64,000 bases of DNA from Flavobacteriales bacterium (GCA_016717225.1 JADKGB010000002.1:248001-312000); one strand, 5' to 3'; positions 21,254-30,499 are shown, numbered from the stretch's first letter. Numbers and translations are program-made. Notes: generated from the letters alone by a model not told the origin.

Positions 21254-21694
21254 ATGCGTCGCAAAGGGATTTGGATCGGGATCGGTGTTTTGGCTCTCAT
21301 GCAGTTGGTGCAACCCGATCGCTCCCCACCCGCGAGTGATCCCGCTCAGCATTTGGAACAGGTGATGGCCGTTCCTGCCAACGTGAAGATCATCCTTGCC
21401 GAAGGGTGCTATGACTGCCACAGCAGCAACAGCAACTATCCGTGGTACAGTTACATAACCCCAGTGAACTTCTGGCAGCAAGACCACATCAGCGATGCCC
21501 GCGAGGAATTGAATTTCTCTGATTGGGGAACGTACTCATCGAAGCGCATCGACAAAAAGCTCAAGGAGATAAAGCAGGAAGTGTCAGAAGGCGAAATGCC
21601 CTTGCCCAGTTACACTTGGATCCATGCGGATGCACGCCTGAGCGATGCACAACGCAAGGAACTGGTAGCCTTCTTCGAAGGCCTGCCCCACTAA
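21254..21694 (+). CDS. Small haem-binding (CxxCH) membrane-anchored protein
   Basis: The ATG at 21254 is preferred over an in-frame one at 21209 because it gives an N-terminal anchor (MRRKGIWIGIGVLALMQLV) and follows a TACTTTTC box. The 146-residue product carries one haem-attachment motif (GCYDCHSS) followed by NYPWYSYITPV, typical of the Haem_bd domain family found in Bacteroidota. It probably sits on the periplasmic side of the inner membrane with one c-type haem. Its redox partner is not visible here. It ends four bases inside the converging rimO gene. Confidence 0.8.
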   Translation: MRRKGIWIGIGVLALMQLVQPDRSPPASDPAQHLEQVMAVPANVKIILAEGCYDCHSSNSNYPWYSYITPVNFWQQDHISDAREELNFSDWGTYSSKRIDKKLKEIKQEVSEGEMPLPSYTWIHADARLSDAQRKELVAFFEGLPH

Positions 21695-23010
21695 CCTCGA
21701 TCCACCGGCACGGCGCGCAGCTCATGCTCACGTGCTTCGGTGATGCGCACCTGCGCAAAGTCCCCGATCCGAAGGTGACCGACCGAGGTCGCGATAAGCA
21801 CATCATTATCCACTTCCGGTGAATCGAATTCGGTGCGGGCGTGGTAGAAGCCGCCCTCGGCCTTGTCCACCAGAACGCGGCACTCCTTCCCCACTTTGGC
21901 CTGGTTCAGTTCGAAGCTGATGCCGCCCTGCACTTCCATCATTTCGTTGGCGCGTTCTTGTTTCACTTCGAAAGGCACATCATCCTCCATTGTGAAGCCA
22001 TGCGTGTCTTCTTCATGGCTGTATGTGAAACAACCTAGACGGTCGAAACGCATACGTTCGATCCAACGCAGGCCATCCTCATGATCTTCCTGTGTTTCCC
22101 CGGGGAAACCCGCGATCAACGTGGTACGAATAGCGATGCCCGGAACACGTTCTCGTATGTCGGCCACAAGCCGCTCGGTCTTCTCTTGCGTAATGCCCCG
22201 CCGCATACGGGTCAGCATACGCGTGCTGCCATGCTGCAACGGCATATCCAGGTACTTGCAGATGTTGTCACGTTCGCGCATCACATCCAGCACTTCCATC
22301 GGGAAGCCTGAAGGGAACGCGTAGTGCAGACGGATCCAATCAATGCCGTTCACATCGCTGAGTTGTGCCAGCAGTTCGGCGAGGTTGCGTTTCTTGTAGA
22401 GGTCGAGCCCGTAGTACGTGAGGTCCTGCGCGATCAGGATCAACTCCTTCGTCCCACCAGCGGCCAACTTCTTCGCGCTGTCCACGAGTTGCTCCATCGG
22501 CGTGCTAACGTGCTTGCCGCGCATGAGCGGTATGGCGCAGAAGGAGCACTTGCGATCGCAGCCCTCGCTGATCTTGAAGTAAGCGTAGTGCACCGGCGTG
22601 GTGAGCAGCCGCTCCCCCACCAGTTCGTGTTTGTAATCCGCCTTCAGGGTTTTGAGCAGCCGTGGCAGGTCGCGGGTGCCGAACCATGCGTCCACCTGGG
22701 GGATCTCCGCCTTCAGCTCCGGTCCATAGCGCTGGCTCAGGCAACCGGTTACATAGACTTTCTCAACGAGGCCCTGATCCTTCGCCTTCGCGTAGCTGAG
22801 TATGGTATCGATGCTCTCCTGCTTGGCGTTCTCGATGAAGCCGCAGGTGTTGATCACCACCACGTTGTGCTCGCCGGTGCTGCTCTCGTGGTCCACGGCG
22901 ATACCGTTCGCCTTCAACTGCGCCATCATCACCTCACTGTCGAAGGTGTTCTTCGAACAGCCGAGGGTAACGACGTTCACCTTGGTGGCTTTTAGCGTTC
23001 TTGCTTTCAT
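21691..23010 (-). CDS. rimO: Ribosomal protein S12 methylthiotransferase RimO
   Basis: The 439-residue product matches the usual length. An N-terminal UPF0004 domain (VVTLGCSKNTFDSE) carries the first cluster cysteines. The radical SAM domain has the CxxxCxxC motif in CDRKCSFCAIP, and a C-terminal TRAM domain binds RNA. The family adds a methylthio group to a conserved aspartate of ribosomal protein S12. It is the last gene of the minus-strand housekeeping run and is separated from the gene before it by a strong hairpin. Confidence 0.95.
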   Translation of the reverse strand: MKARTLKATKVNVVTLGCSKNTFDSEVMMAQLKANGIAVDHESSTGEHNVVVINTCGFIENAKQESIDTILSYAKAKDQGLVEKVYVTGCLSQRYGPELKAEIPQVDAWFGTRDLPRLLKTLKADYKHELVGERLLTTPVHYAYFKISEGCDRKCSFCAIPLMRGKHVSTPMEQLVDSAKKLAAGGTKELILIAQDLTYYGLDLYKKRNLAELLAQLSDVNGIDWIRLHYAFPSGFPMEVLDVMRERDNICKYLDMPLQHGSTRMLTRMRRGITQEKTERLVADIRERVPGIAIRTTLIAGFPGETQEDHEDGLRWIERMRFDRLGCFTYSHEEDTHGFTMEDDVPFEVKQERANEMMEVQGGISFELNQAKVGKECRVLVDKAEGGFYHARTEFDSPEVDNDVLIATSVGHLRIGDFAQVRITEAREHELRAVPVDRG

Positions 23011-23025
23011 CGTGTGGAAAAGGAG

Positions 23026-23068
23026 AACCCTCCTTCAACGGGCCGCAAAGGTCCGTCAAAGGAGGGTT
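23026..23068 (-). terminator. Hairpin between DUF4870 gene and rimO
   Basis: AACCCTCCTT (23026-23035) pairs with AAGGAGGGTT (23059-23068), with further pairing inside the loop. It lies 16 bases before the rimO start, so it may end the upstream transcript or reduce read-through into rimO. Confidence 0.6.
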
Positions 23069-23093
23069 GCTTCGTCTTAAGGAGTCTGGCGGT

Positions 23094-23456
23094 TCAGTTG
23101 AACGCGTTCTTGAACCACTCTTGGAATTTGGCACCGAGGATCGGCGCTGGTTTCATTTCGCCATTTATGGCTCCGATCAATCCCATTACCCACATGATCA
23201 GGGCACAAATACCGAGCGCGAACATCGCGATCCAGCCAAGGATCGGAATGAAGATCAGCACAAAGTTGCAGGCACCCATAAGAATGATACCGACCATTTG
23301 CCGCAAGTGGAATGCTCCAAGCGCGGTTTTCTTCTGGCCATGCAGAACAATGGCGATGATGAAACCAATGAGGGTGATGTAGGCGAGGATGGCCACGGTC
23401 TTATCCTCGGCAACACCTGCTGCTGGTGGTGGAGTAATGGGAGTTCCTTGTTCCAT
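23094..23456 (-). CDS. DUF4870-type small membrane protein
   Basis: The 120-residue product has three or four hydrophobic helices: VAILAYITLIGFIIAIVLHG, then MVGIILMGACNFVLIFIPILG and MFALGICALIMWVMGLIGAI. The AFHLRQ motif between them matches the DUF4870/TIC20-like family. The function of that family is unknown. It sits between ftsY and rimO, which is not essential to the conserved order, so it may be an insertion into the operon. Confidence 0.7.
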   Translation of the reverse strand: MEQGTPITPPPAAGVAEDKTVAILAYITLIGFIIAIVLHGQKKTALGAFHLRQMVGIILMGACNFVLIFIPILGWIAMFALGICALIMWVMGLIGAINGEMKPAPILGAKFQEWFKNAFN

Positions 23457-23530
23457 ATGCGGATGTTTTTTACGTGATGGGTTTGGACGAATGTATCCGT
23501 TCCATCCGAACAGCTGATACCCAATACCGC

Positions 23531-24478
23531 TCAGTTGTGGAACAGCGCTTCCACAAAGGCCTTCTTATCGAAAACCTGCAAGTGGTCGATACCCTCACCT
23601 ACCCCAAGGTATTTGATGGGAACTTGGAACTGATCACTGATCCCGATCGCTACTCCGCCCTTGGCTGTGCCATCAAGTTTGGTCAATGCAAGCGCTGTGA
23701 CCTCTGTGGCTTTGGTGAATTGACGAGCCTGCTCGATAGCATTCTGCCCGGTGCTGGCATCCAATACGAGCAATACCTCATGTGGGGCATCGGGCACCAC
23801 TTTGCGCATCACCTGCTTCACTTTGGTGAGCTCGTTCATCAGATTCACCTTGTTGTGCAAGCGACCAGCAGTGTCAATGATCACCACATCAACTCCTTTC
23901 GCTTTAGCGCTTTCCACACTGTCGTACGCCACCGCAGCTGGATCCGCTCCCATCCCTTGGGAAATGATGGGTACCCCGACCCGTTCGCTCCAGATGGTCA
24001 GTTGTTCAACGGCCGCAGCACGAAAGGTGTCAGCGGCACCCAGGAGAACGCTGTTGCCCGCTTGCTTGTATGCGTTGGCCAATTTGCCGATGGTGGTGGT
24101 CTTCCCTACACCGTTCACGCCTACTACCATGATCACGTATGGCTTGTCGCCTTTCGGATGGAACGCACTTTCTCTATCAGGACCGTCCTTCATCAGTTCC
24201 GCTATCTCAGCGCGAAGGATCCCATTGAGTTCGGCTGTTCCAACATATTTATCGCGTGCAACGCGCTCTTGGATCCGTGTTATGATCTTCAACGTGGTGT
24301 CAACTCCCACATCGCTCTGGACCAACGTTTCTTCCAGCGCATCGAGAACGGAATCATCTACCGCGCTCTTACCGGCAATAGCATGGGCCAGCTTTCCAAA
24401 GAAACTGGTACGCGACTTATCGAGCCCTTTGTCGAGATCCTCCTTTTTCTCCTTCGAGAACAGTCCGAAAAATGCCAT
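23531..24478 (-). CDS. ftsY: Signal recognition particle receptor FtsY
   Basis: The ATG at 24478 (MAFFGLFSKEKKEDLDKG) is the natural start; the open frame extends upstream without family similarity. The 315-residue product has the four-helix N domain and the GTPase G domain with GVNGVGKTTTIGK, DTAGRLHNK and TKLDGTAKGG. With Ffh, encoded further along this window, it docks ribosome-nascent chain complexes at the membrane. It lacks the long acidic A domain of E. coli FtsY, which is normal in Bacteroidota. Confidence 0.95.
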   Translation of the reverse strand: MAFFGLFSKEKKEDLDKGLDKSRTSFFGKLAHAIAGKSAVDDSVLDALEETLVQSDVGVDTTLKIITRIQERVARDKYVGTAELNGILRAEIAELMKDGPDRESAFHPKGDKPYVIMVVGVNGVGKTTTIGKLANAYKQAGNSVLLGAADTFRAAAVEQLTIWSERVGVPIISQGMGADPAAVAYDSVESAKAKGVDVVIIDTAGRLHNKVNLMNELTKVKQVMRKVVPDAPHEVLLVLDASTGQNAIEQARQFTKATEVTALALTKLDGTAKGGVAIGISDQFQVPIKYLGVGEGIDHLQVFDKKAFVEALFHN

Positions 24479-24491
24479 GGCTATTTCATAC

Positions 24492-24521
24492 GAAAGGCTT
24501 CCCGTTGCGGGGAAGCCTTTC
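24492..24521 (-). terminator. Strong hairpin between DUF4295 gene and ftsY
   Basis: GAAAGGCTTCCC (24492-24503) pairs perfectly over 12 bases with GGGAAGCCTTTC (24510-24521). It lies 13 bases upstream of the ftsY start. It may end or attenuate the ribosomal-protein transcript, or process the mRNA. Confidence 0.65.
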
Positions 24522-24539
24522 AACTGGTTGTTTCGATGA

Positions 24540-24698
24540 TCACTTCTTGCCTGCAAGAGCCTTCTCGGCATCTTCGGCAGGCATGATCTGTTCTTGGAAC
24601 ATGTAGCCGCCAGTACGCTCGTTCTTCAACATGCGAATGACTTTGACGAACACCTTGGCGTCCGCTTTCTTCAGGGTTGCAACGGTTTTCTTTGCCAT
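24540..24698 (-). CDS. DUF4295 small ribosome-associated-locus protein
   Basis: This 52-residue protein (MAKKTVATLKKADAKVFVKV, ending LAGKK) is strongly basic at its N-terminus. It lies three bases after rpmG and before ftsY, the standard Bacteroidota position of the DUF4295 family. Its composition and linkage suggest a ribosomal or RNA-binding role, but none is established as far as I know. Confidence 0.9.
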   Translation of the reverse strand: MAKKTVATLKKADAKVFVKVIRMLKNERTGGYMFQEQIMPAEDAEKALAGKK

Positions 24699-24701
24699 GG
24701 C

Positions 24702-24884
24702 TTACTTGATCTCTTTGTGAACGGTCATCTTGCGCAGGATCGAGTTGTACTTCTTCAACTCCATGCGCTCGGTGGTGTTCTTGCGGTTCTTGGTAGTGAT
24801 GTAACGGCTGGTGCCTGGTTGTCCCGATGTCTTATGCTCGGTGCATTCCAGGATCACCTGTACGCGGTTTCCTCTTTTGGCCAT
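24702..24884 (-). CDS. rpmG: 50S ribosomal protein L33
   Basis: The 60-residue product has the L33 signature (RVQVILECTEHKTSG, SRYITTKNRKNTTERMELKK). It is a small large-subunit protein near the E site. The cysteine pairs of zinc-binding L33 forms are absent (only one Cys is present), so this is a zinc-independent type. It follows rpmB by 23 bases and is co-transcribed with it. Confidence 0.95.
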   Translation of the reverse strand: MAKRGNRVQVILECTEHKTSGQPGTSRYITTKNRKNTTERMELKKYNSILRKMTVHKEIK

Positions 24885-24907
24885 TGTTCAGGGAATTGCA
24901 GGTTGGA

Positions 24908-25147
24908 TCAGGCTTTGTAGAATCCCTTCGCCTTAGCGCGTTTCAGGGCTTCGGGCAGGCCGATCTTGTTGATGGTACGCATGCCGTTGGTGCTCACACG
25001 CAGCGTAACCCACTTGTTCTCCTCGGTAAGGAAATACTTGCGGTCTTGCAGGTTGGGCGCAAAGGTGCGCTTGGTCTTTATGTTGGAATGGCTCACACTG
25101 TGGCCTACCATCACTTTCTTTCCGGTTATCTGGCAGATACGGGACAT
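24908..25147 (-). CDS. rpmB: 50S ribosomal protein L28
   Basis: The ATG at 25147 gives the standard N-terminus (MSRICQITGKKVMVGHSVSH) and a 79-residue protein of normal length. An upstream in-frame extension to 25234 has no family support. A CATCTTCGCCGCCC string about 20 bases upstream resembles the promoter box used by several genes here, so the ribosomal genes may have their own start site inside the operon. Confidence 0.95.
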   Translation of the reverse strand: MSRICQITGKKVMVGHSVSHSNIKTKRTFAPNLQDRKYFLTEENKWVTLRVSTNGMRTINKIGLPEALKRAKAKGFYKA

Positions 25148-25254
25148 AGCTCTATCGAATTCGGGCGGCGAAGATGGGGAAAATCCGGGCATGTTGGATA
25201 ATCCCGAACGCTCTTGTACACTATTCCGGGCCAATAACCTTCACTCAGACCAAT

Positions 25255-26529
25255 TTACCCCTTGCCTATCAGCTGCTTACGCAAAAGATTCAGCGCGCTC
25301 ATAGAGGCTCGTTCGATCACCAGGTCGCGAGTACCCGGGAAGTTCCCGAGCTTGGAAACCACTCCTTCGGGACCGGCAACGGCCAACCAGACCGTTCCAA
25401 CCGGTTTTTCGGGGGTCCCGCCATCCGGCCCGGCGATCCCTGTGGTCGCAATGGCCCAATCACTGCGTAAGGCTTCTCGAACACCCACAGCCATACGCTC
25501 CACGACAGGTTGGCTCACGGCACCGTTCAGTTCCAACATGTCGCTGGGGATGCCGAGCTCTTCCATTTTCACCGCATTGGCATAGCTCACCACCCCCCCG
25601 ATATAATAGGCGGAGCTACCGGGAACGGAGGTGACCAAGTGGCTGAGGTAACCGCCCGTGCAGCTTTCGGCCAAGGCCAGTGTTTGTTCTTTTTCCTTCA
25701 GCAGTTGTCCTATGGCTTGCTCCAAACTGACATCGCCTTCAGCGAAGATCAGTTCAGGGATCAATTCATAAAGTGCCTCTGCCTGTTGATCAACACGCAA
25801 GCGGGCCTCGGCTGCGTTGGTGTTCGCATAGGCTGACAGGCGCAATTTCACCATGCCGGGTGATGGTAAGTAGGCAAGCTTGATGTCCAGTTCATCGAGC
25901 CCGTTCTCCCATCTTTCGATGCGCTGGGCAAGATGACTTTCACCTAAACCCGCAGTCAGCATGGTTCGGTGTATGATCACTGGTGGCGCGAAGCGAGTTT
26001 GAAGCATGGGTAGCACGTGCTCCTGCATGATGCCCTTCATTTCATATGGCACGCCTGGCATGCTCACGATCACACGCCCATCACGATCGAACCACATGCC
26101 ACTGGCCGTACCCCGTGAATTGGGAACAACCGTGCAGCTTTCTGGAAGATCGGCTTGGGCGCGATTCACTTCCAGCATGTCACCTGGATCCCTACCCATG
26201 CGCACGAACATGTCCACTATCCCCTTCTCGATCTCGGGATGTCGCACAAGTCGTGTATTGAAGAACTCGCAAAGCGTGTGCTTGGTGATATCGTCCTTCG
26301 TAGGACCAAGTCCGCCGGTGATCAGCACAACATCGGCCACGCACGTTCGCAACGCTTCGATGATCTCGTTCTTATCGTCTCCGATCACTCGCGTTCGCAC
26401 CGGTCGTATGCCGATAAGACCGAGCTCACCACCCAACCAACCCGCATTGGTGTTGACGGTCTGGCCGATCAGCAGTTCATCTCCGATGCTCAGGCATTCG
26501 GCTGTGATCTCGTGTTTTACCTCAGCCAT
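25255..26529 (-). CDS. cinA: CinA-family protein (NMN amidohydrolase / competence-damage inducible)
   Basis: The 424-residue product joins an N-terminal MoCF-like domain (SIGDELLIGQTVNTNAGWLG, GGLGPTKDD) and a C-terminal CinA domain (ESCTGGYLSHLVTSVPGSS, then TGIAGPDGGTPEKPVG). In known members the C-terminal domain deamidates nicotinamide mononucleotide in NAD recycling, and the N-terminal one acts on ADP-ribose. The start at 26529 overlaps the end of miaE by eight bases, indicating translational coupling. Confidence 0.92.
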   Translation of the reverse strand: MAEVKHEITAECLSIGDELLIGQTVNTNAGWLGGELGLIGIRPVRTRVIGDDKNEIIEALRTCVADVVLITGGLGPTKDDITKHTLCEFFNTRLVRHPEIEKGIVDMFVRMGRDPGDMLEVNRAQADLPESCTVVPNSRGTASGMWFDRDGRVIVSMPGVPYEMKGIMQEHVLPMLQTRFAPPVIIHRTMLTAGLGESHLAQRIERWENGLDELDIKLAYLPSPGMVKLRLSAYANTNAAEARLRVDQQAEALYELIPELIFAEGDVSLEQAIGQLLKEKEQTLALAESCTGGYLSHLVTSVPGSSAYYIGGVVSYANAVKMEELGIPSDMLELNGAVSQPVVERMAVGVREALRSDWAIATTGIAGPDGGTPEKPVGTVWLAVAGPEGVVSKLGNFPGTRDLVIERASMSALNLLRKQLIGKG

Positions 26530-27103
26530 GCATGGTGGGGGCAAGCCCATAGTTCGCAATGAGTTGGGCCTCGAATTCGAGAAATTCCTGCCAACGAGCA
26601 TCCACATCGATACCGGCTCCGTACTTGCGAGCGAAGCTGATGAATGTGGTGTAGTGCCCCGCCTCGGAGATCATGAGGTCGCGGTAGAATGCGCAAAGCT
26701 CTTCGTCTTTCAATCGTTCGCTCAGCATTTTGAAACGCTCGCAACTTCGGGCCTCGATCATCGCCGAAAACAGCAGGCGGTCCACCAACCTGCCCTCGCG
26801 TGATCCATCCTTTTGCACGAACGTGAGCAGTTCGTTAACATAGTGGTCCTTGCGCTCGGGTTCCAACGTCAAGTTCCTCTCTCGCAGGCGATCCACGACC
26901 ATACCGAAGTGGGTGATCTCTTCTTGCGCGATCCGTGTCAGTTCCTGCACCAGATCGATGTGCTCCGGGTAACGTACGATCATGGAAACAGCATTGCTCG
27001 CTGCCTTCTGCTCGCACCAAGCATGGTCGCACAGAATCGCACCAAGGTCATCCTCGACCAGTTTTACCCACCTCGGGTCCGTGGGTAATTTCAAACCGAG
27101 CAC
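26522..27103 (-). CDS. miaE: tRNA-(ms2io6A37) hydroxylase MiaE
   Basis: The 193-residue product is a ferritin-like four-helix protein with the di-iron ligand motifs EEITHF, EARSCERF and SEAGHY. MiaE hydroxylates the isopentenyl side chain of the modified adenosine at tRNA position 37 and needs oxygen, which fits an aerobic organism. It is the first gene of the run miaE-cinA-rpmB-rpmG-DUF4295-ftsY and starts 12 bases after the end of the sugar dehydrogenase gene. Confidence 0.9.
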   Translation of the reverse strand: MLGLKLPTDPRWVKLVEDDLGAILCDHAWCEQKAASNAVSMIVRYPEHIDLVQELTRIAQEEITHFGMVVDRLRERNLTLEPERKDHYVNELLTFVQKDGSREGRLVDRLLFSAMIEARSCERFKMLSERLKDEELCAFYRDLMISEAGHYTTFISFARKYGAGIDVDARWQEFLEFEAQLIANYGLAPTMHG

Positions 27104-27114
27104 CTGGCTGGTAT

Positions 27115-28755
27115 TTAGTGTGCTACCACCAAAGCTGCGGCCGAGACATAGCTTCCATCCGCTGCGACTTCACGCAACAAATAGGTGCCAGCCGGAAGCT
27201 GAGCTACATCAAATGTGATCTGGTTCTGTCCTTTGGCCAACCGAACCGTGGAAACCACACGACCCATGGTATCGATCAATTTCAATTCGGTCGACATCGC
27301 AGACCGGTAACCTTCGATCGTAACCACATCAGTGCCCGGTTGCGGATAGATGCGAAGGCTCACAGGGGCAAGTTCTTCGATGCTGCTGGAGAGATACACC
27401 AACGTATCGCTTATCAGATTGCAAGGTGTACCGAAATTCACCCTCACCTGATAATTGCCGTTGACCGTTGGAGAAAAAGTTTGCTGGTTGGCACCCGGGA
27501 TCAATACGCCGTTCAATAACCATTGATAGGAATTACCTGAAGTTGCGGTGAACAAGAGATCATCGCTGGTGATCACGGGATCGGCCATGAGGCACGGATC
27601 GAAGATCTTTTTCACCAGATCGTTCGACTGGTCCACCACGTAAAGTTGTCCGTCCAGGTCTTCGCCAAACCCTGCATATCCTACAGTTGTGGTAGCCAGC
27701 ATGGTGTCCACGTCCGTATTCGTCTCGTCAGAGAAGGTAAGGAAGTCACCTGCGCAATAGTCAGTGAAAATGTAATGGCCATAGTGATGCGGATACCACG
27801 ACCCGCGATATACGTAGCCACCCATCATGGAGCAGTATTGTCCTCCTGTACCCACGTTTTCGAAAACCGCAACTGGGCTCACATACCCAGCCGCACCAAG
27901 GCAATTCGTTTGGCTCACATTGTTGTTGGCAACCAACCCTTCCCTGCAACGCCAGCCGAAATTCGGGCAGGTATTGTTGCCTGCGGCCCAAAAATCAACC
28001 TCTTCCCATGCATTCTGACCCACATCGCCTATCCACATATTGCCCGTAAGGCGATCGAAGCTCCAGCGGTACGGATTGCGCAACCCGGTCGCCCAGATCT
28101 CCGGTAGTGTGTCTGTTCCGGTTTCATAGGAGAACGGATTGCTCGGTGGAATGAGGTAGGTGGTATCGTGCGCGCTAACATCGATACAGATCATTCCGCC
28201 CAATGGCTCCAAATAATCCTGGCCATTCCCCTCTGGGTCATCGCCGCTACCTCCGTCACCCAAGCTCAGATAGAGGTATCCGTCAGGTCCAAAATGAAGA
28301 TCTCCACCATTGTGGTTCGAATACGGTTGAGGCCACTCCCAAAGAACCTGTTCGCTAGCCACATCGGCCAAATCAGGGTCGCTGGAAACACTGAAACGCG
28401 AGATGCGGCTCGTACCATTTCCAGTACCCGCGATGTAGTACACATAGAAATACCCACTATCCAGGTAGTTGGGTTCGAACGCCAACCCCAACAAGCCTTG
28501 CTCACCACCCGCGCTTTGTACCGGCCCGGAAATATTCAGAAAGGGCGTCGGCAGAACAGTCATACTGTCGCTGATGATCTTGATACGCCCAGCCCGTTCG
28601 ATCACGAACATGCGACTATCGCCACAATTGGTAATACCGACTGGTTCACTCAGCCCAGTCGCCCAGTTGCGCAATGCCACTTTGGGCTTGTTCAGTACTT
28701 GTGCCGAAAGCATAAGCGGTGCTACGATAGCGGCAAAAAGGATCGATCTTTTCAT
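27115..28755 (-). CDS. Secreted PQQ-type glucose/sorbosone dehydrogenase with T9SS sorting domain
   Basis: The 546-residue product has a signal peptide (MKRSILFAAIVAPLMLSAQ), then a six-bladed GSDH-type propeller, residues about 25-390. It shows GEQGLLGLAFEPNYLDSG, NHNGGDLHFGPDGYLYLSLG and ATGLRNPYRWSFD. A short Ig-like unit follows (YQWLLNGVLIPGANQQT), then a type A T9SS sorting domain (RIYPQPGTDVVTIEG to the end). The family oxidises sugars with PQQ. Several Bacteroidota homologues may not bind the cofactor, so activity is inferred. It should be exported across the outer membrane. Confidence 0.85.
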   Translation of the reverse strand: MKRSILFAAIVAPLMLSAQVLNKPKVALRNWATGLSEPVGITNCGDSRMFVIERAGRIKIISDSMTVLPTPFLNISGPVQSAGGEQGLLGLAFEPNYLDSGYFYVYYIAGTGNGTSRISRFSVSSDPDLADVASEQVLWEWPQPYSNHNGGDLHFGPDGYLYLSLGDGGSGDDPEGNGQDYLEPLGGMICIDVSAHDTTYLIPPSNPFSYETGTDTLPEIWATGLRNPYRWSFDRLTGNMWIGDVGQNAWEEVDFWAAGNNTCPNFGWRCREGLVANNNVSQTNCLGAAGYVSPVAVFENVGTGGQYCSMMGGYVYRGSWYPHHYGHYIFTDYCAGDFLTFSDETNTDVDTMLATTTVGYAGFGEDLDGQLYVVDQSNDLVKKIFDPCLMADPVITSDDLLFTATSGNSYQWLLNGVLIPGANQQTFSPTVNGNYQVRVNFGTPCNLISDTLVYLSSSIEELAPVSLRIYPQPGTDVVTIEGYRSAMSTELKLIDTMGRVVSTVRLAKGQNQITFDVAQLPAGTYLLREVAADGSYVSAAALVVAH

Positions 28756-28779
28756 GGTTCAAGTTCGTTGCAGGGGCGG

Positions 28780-28787
28780 CGAATCTA
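28780..28787 (-). promoter_or_regulatory. -7 box TAGATTCG of the sugar dehydrogenase gene
   Basis: On the minus strand this reads TAGATTCGCCGCCC and ends 24 bases before the ATG. It fits the TAnnTTYG pattern repeated across this window and faces away from the prfC box. Confidence 0.5.
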
Positions 28788-28877
28788 AAGGAACAACTAC
28801 CGCTTTCGAGTTTCCCTCGACGAACGGTTCATGCCCGTCCTCGCTATCCTATGGAATGAGCGACCAAACCCAGCGGC

Positions 28878-28885
28878 TACCTTCG
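28878..28885 (+). promoter_or_regulatory. -7 box TACCTTCG of prfC
   Basis: TACCTTCGCCGCCC lies 13 bases before the prfC ATG. The same octamer precedes lon and ffh in this window. Confidence 0.55.
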
Positions 28886-28898
28886 CCGCCCTTTTACC

Positions 28899-30494
28899 AT
28901 GGGCCTTACCGAAGAGATCGCCAAACGCCGCACGTTCGCCATCATCAGTCACCCTGATGCTGGTAAAACAACACTGACCGAGAAGTTCCTTCTGTATGGT
29001 GGAGCTATCCAAACGGCAGGTGCCGTAAAGAGCAACAAGATCCGCAAAGCCGCAACGAGCGACTTTATGGATATCGAGCGCCAACGAGGGATCAGCGTGA
29101 GCACCTCGGTCATGACGTTTGAATACGATGGCAAACTCATCAATCTGCTCGATACTCCCGGCCACAAGGACTTTGCCGAGGATACCTATCGCACACTTAC
29201 CGCAGTGGATAGTGTGGTCCTGGTGGTGGATTGTGTGAAGGGCGTGGAGGCACAGACCGAACGACTGATGGAGGTCTGCCGGATGCGGGATACGCCGGTG
29301 ATCGTCTTCATAAACAAGATGGACCTTGAGGGACGTGACCCGTTCGATCTGCTTGACGAACTGGAGGAAAAACTCTCCATCAAGGTGAGACCCTTGAGCT
29401 GGCCCATTGGTATTGGTGCGACGTTCAAGGGTGTATATGATCTGTATGATGGTGATCTGAAGTTGTTCGAAAGCATCAAATCCAAGATCGAAGGACAAAG
29501 CGTTCACATCAAAGATTTATCTGACCCGAAGCTCGATGATCAAGTAGGTGAAGATGCCGCGAACACGCTCCGCGAAGAAGTGGAATTGGTGAACGGTGTG
29601 TATGACAAATTCGAAGTCGAGCGATATCGTGCGGGAAGGATCGCCCCGGTCTTTTTCGGTAGTGCGTTCAACAACTTCGGCGTGAAAGAGGTGCTGGACA
29701 CCTTTGTACGCATCGCCCCCACCCCTGCCCCGCGCCCTACTGACCAAGGCACAATTGCTCCCGACCAAAAGGATTTCAGCGGATTCGTTTTCAAGATCCA
29801 TGCGAACCTGGATCCGAACCACCGTGACCGGATAGCGTTCATGCGGGTCTGCTCGGGTCACTTCGAACGGAACACATACTACCATCACGTGCGTTTGGGC
29901 AAGGAGGTCCGCTTCTCAACACCTACAACGTTTCTAGCCGCTCAGAAGACTTTGGTTGAACAAGCATGGCCCGGTGATGTCATCGGGCTGTTCGACACTG
30001 GGAATTTCAAGATCGGTGACACGCTTACTGAGGGTGCGGATTTCACCTTTCGGGGCATCCCGGCATTCTCTCCGGAGTTGTTCCGGGAATTGATCAACAA
30101 GGATCCCATGCGCAGCAAACAGCTCGAAAAAGGGATCAGGCAGTTAACGGATGAAGGAGTTGCACAGCTCTTCACACAGTCCATTGGAAGTAAGAAAGTG
30201 GTCGGCTGCGTGGGTGAATTGCAATTCGACGTGATCCGCTATCGCTTGGAGCACGAATACGGTGCGGTCTGCGAATTCCAGCAGATACAGGCGCACAAAG
30301 CCTGCTGGATCACGAGCGACAACGAAGAAGAACTGGCGGCATTTATTCGGGTGAAGCACACACAGATCCTTCAAGACAAGGACGACAATCCGGTATTCAT
30401 GGCACCCAGCGCGTACATGCTGGAGTTGGAACGCCGTAACAACCCCGCGATCACGTTCCACACCACCAGTGAGTTCAAAACCGCAAGTATTTGA
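28899..30494 (+). CDS. prfC: Peptide chain release factor 3
   Basis: The 531-residue product has the translational GTPase motifs SHPDAGKTTLTE (G1), DTPGHKDF (G3) and NKMD (G4), followed by domain II and the RF3 C-terminal domain (QLFTQSIGSKKVVGCVGELQFDV). RF3 uses GTP to remove RF1 or RF2 from the ribosome after peptide release. It stands alone, facing the sugar dehydrogenase gene, and ends at a strong hairpin. Confidence 0.96.
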   Translation: MGLTEEIAKRRTFAIISHPDAGKTTLTEKFLLYGGAIQTAGAVKSNKIRKAATSDFMDIERQRGISVSTSVMTFEYDGKLINLLDTPGHKDFAEDTYRTLTAVDSVVLVVDCVKGVEAQTERLMEVCRMRDTPVIVFINKMDLEGRDPFDLLDELEEKLSIKVRPLSWPIGIGATFKGVYDLYDGDLKLFESIKSKIEGQSVHIKDLSDPKLDDQVGEDAANTLREEVELVNGVYDKFEVERYRAGRIAPVFFGSAFNNFGVKEVLDTFVRIAPTPAPRPTDQGTIAPDQKDFSGFVFKIHANLDPNHRDRIAFMRVCSGHFERNTYYHHVRLGKEVRFSTPTTFLAAQKTLVEQAWPGDVIGLFDTGNFKIGDTLTEGADFTFRGIPAFSPELFRELINKDPMRSKQLEKGIRQLTDEGVAQLFTQSIGSKKVVGCVGELQFDVIRYRLEHEYGAVCEFQQIQAHKACWITSDNEEELAAFIRVKHTQILQDKDDNPVFMAPSAYMLELERRNNPAITFHTTSEFKTASI

Positions 30495-30499
30495 ACGCA

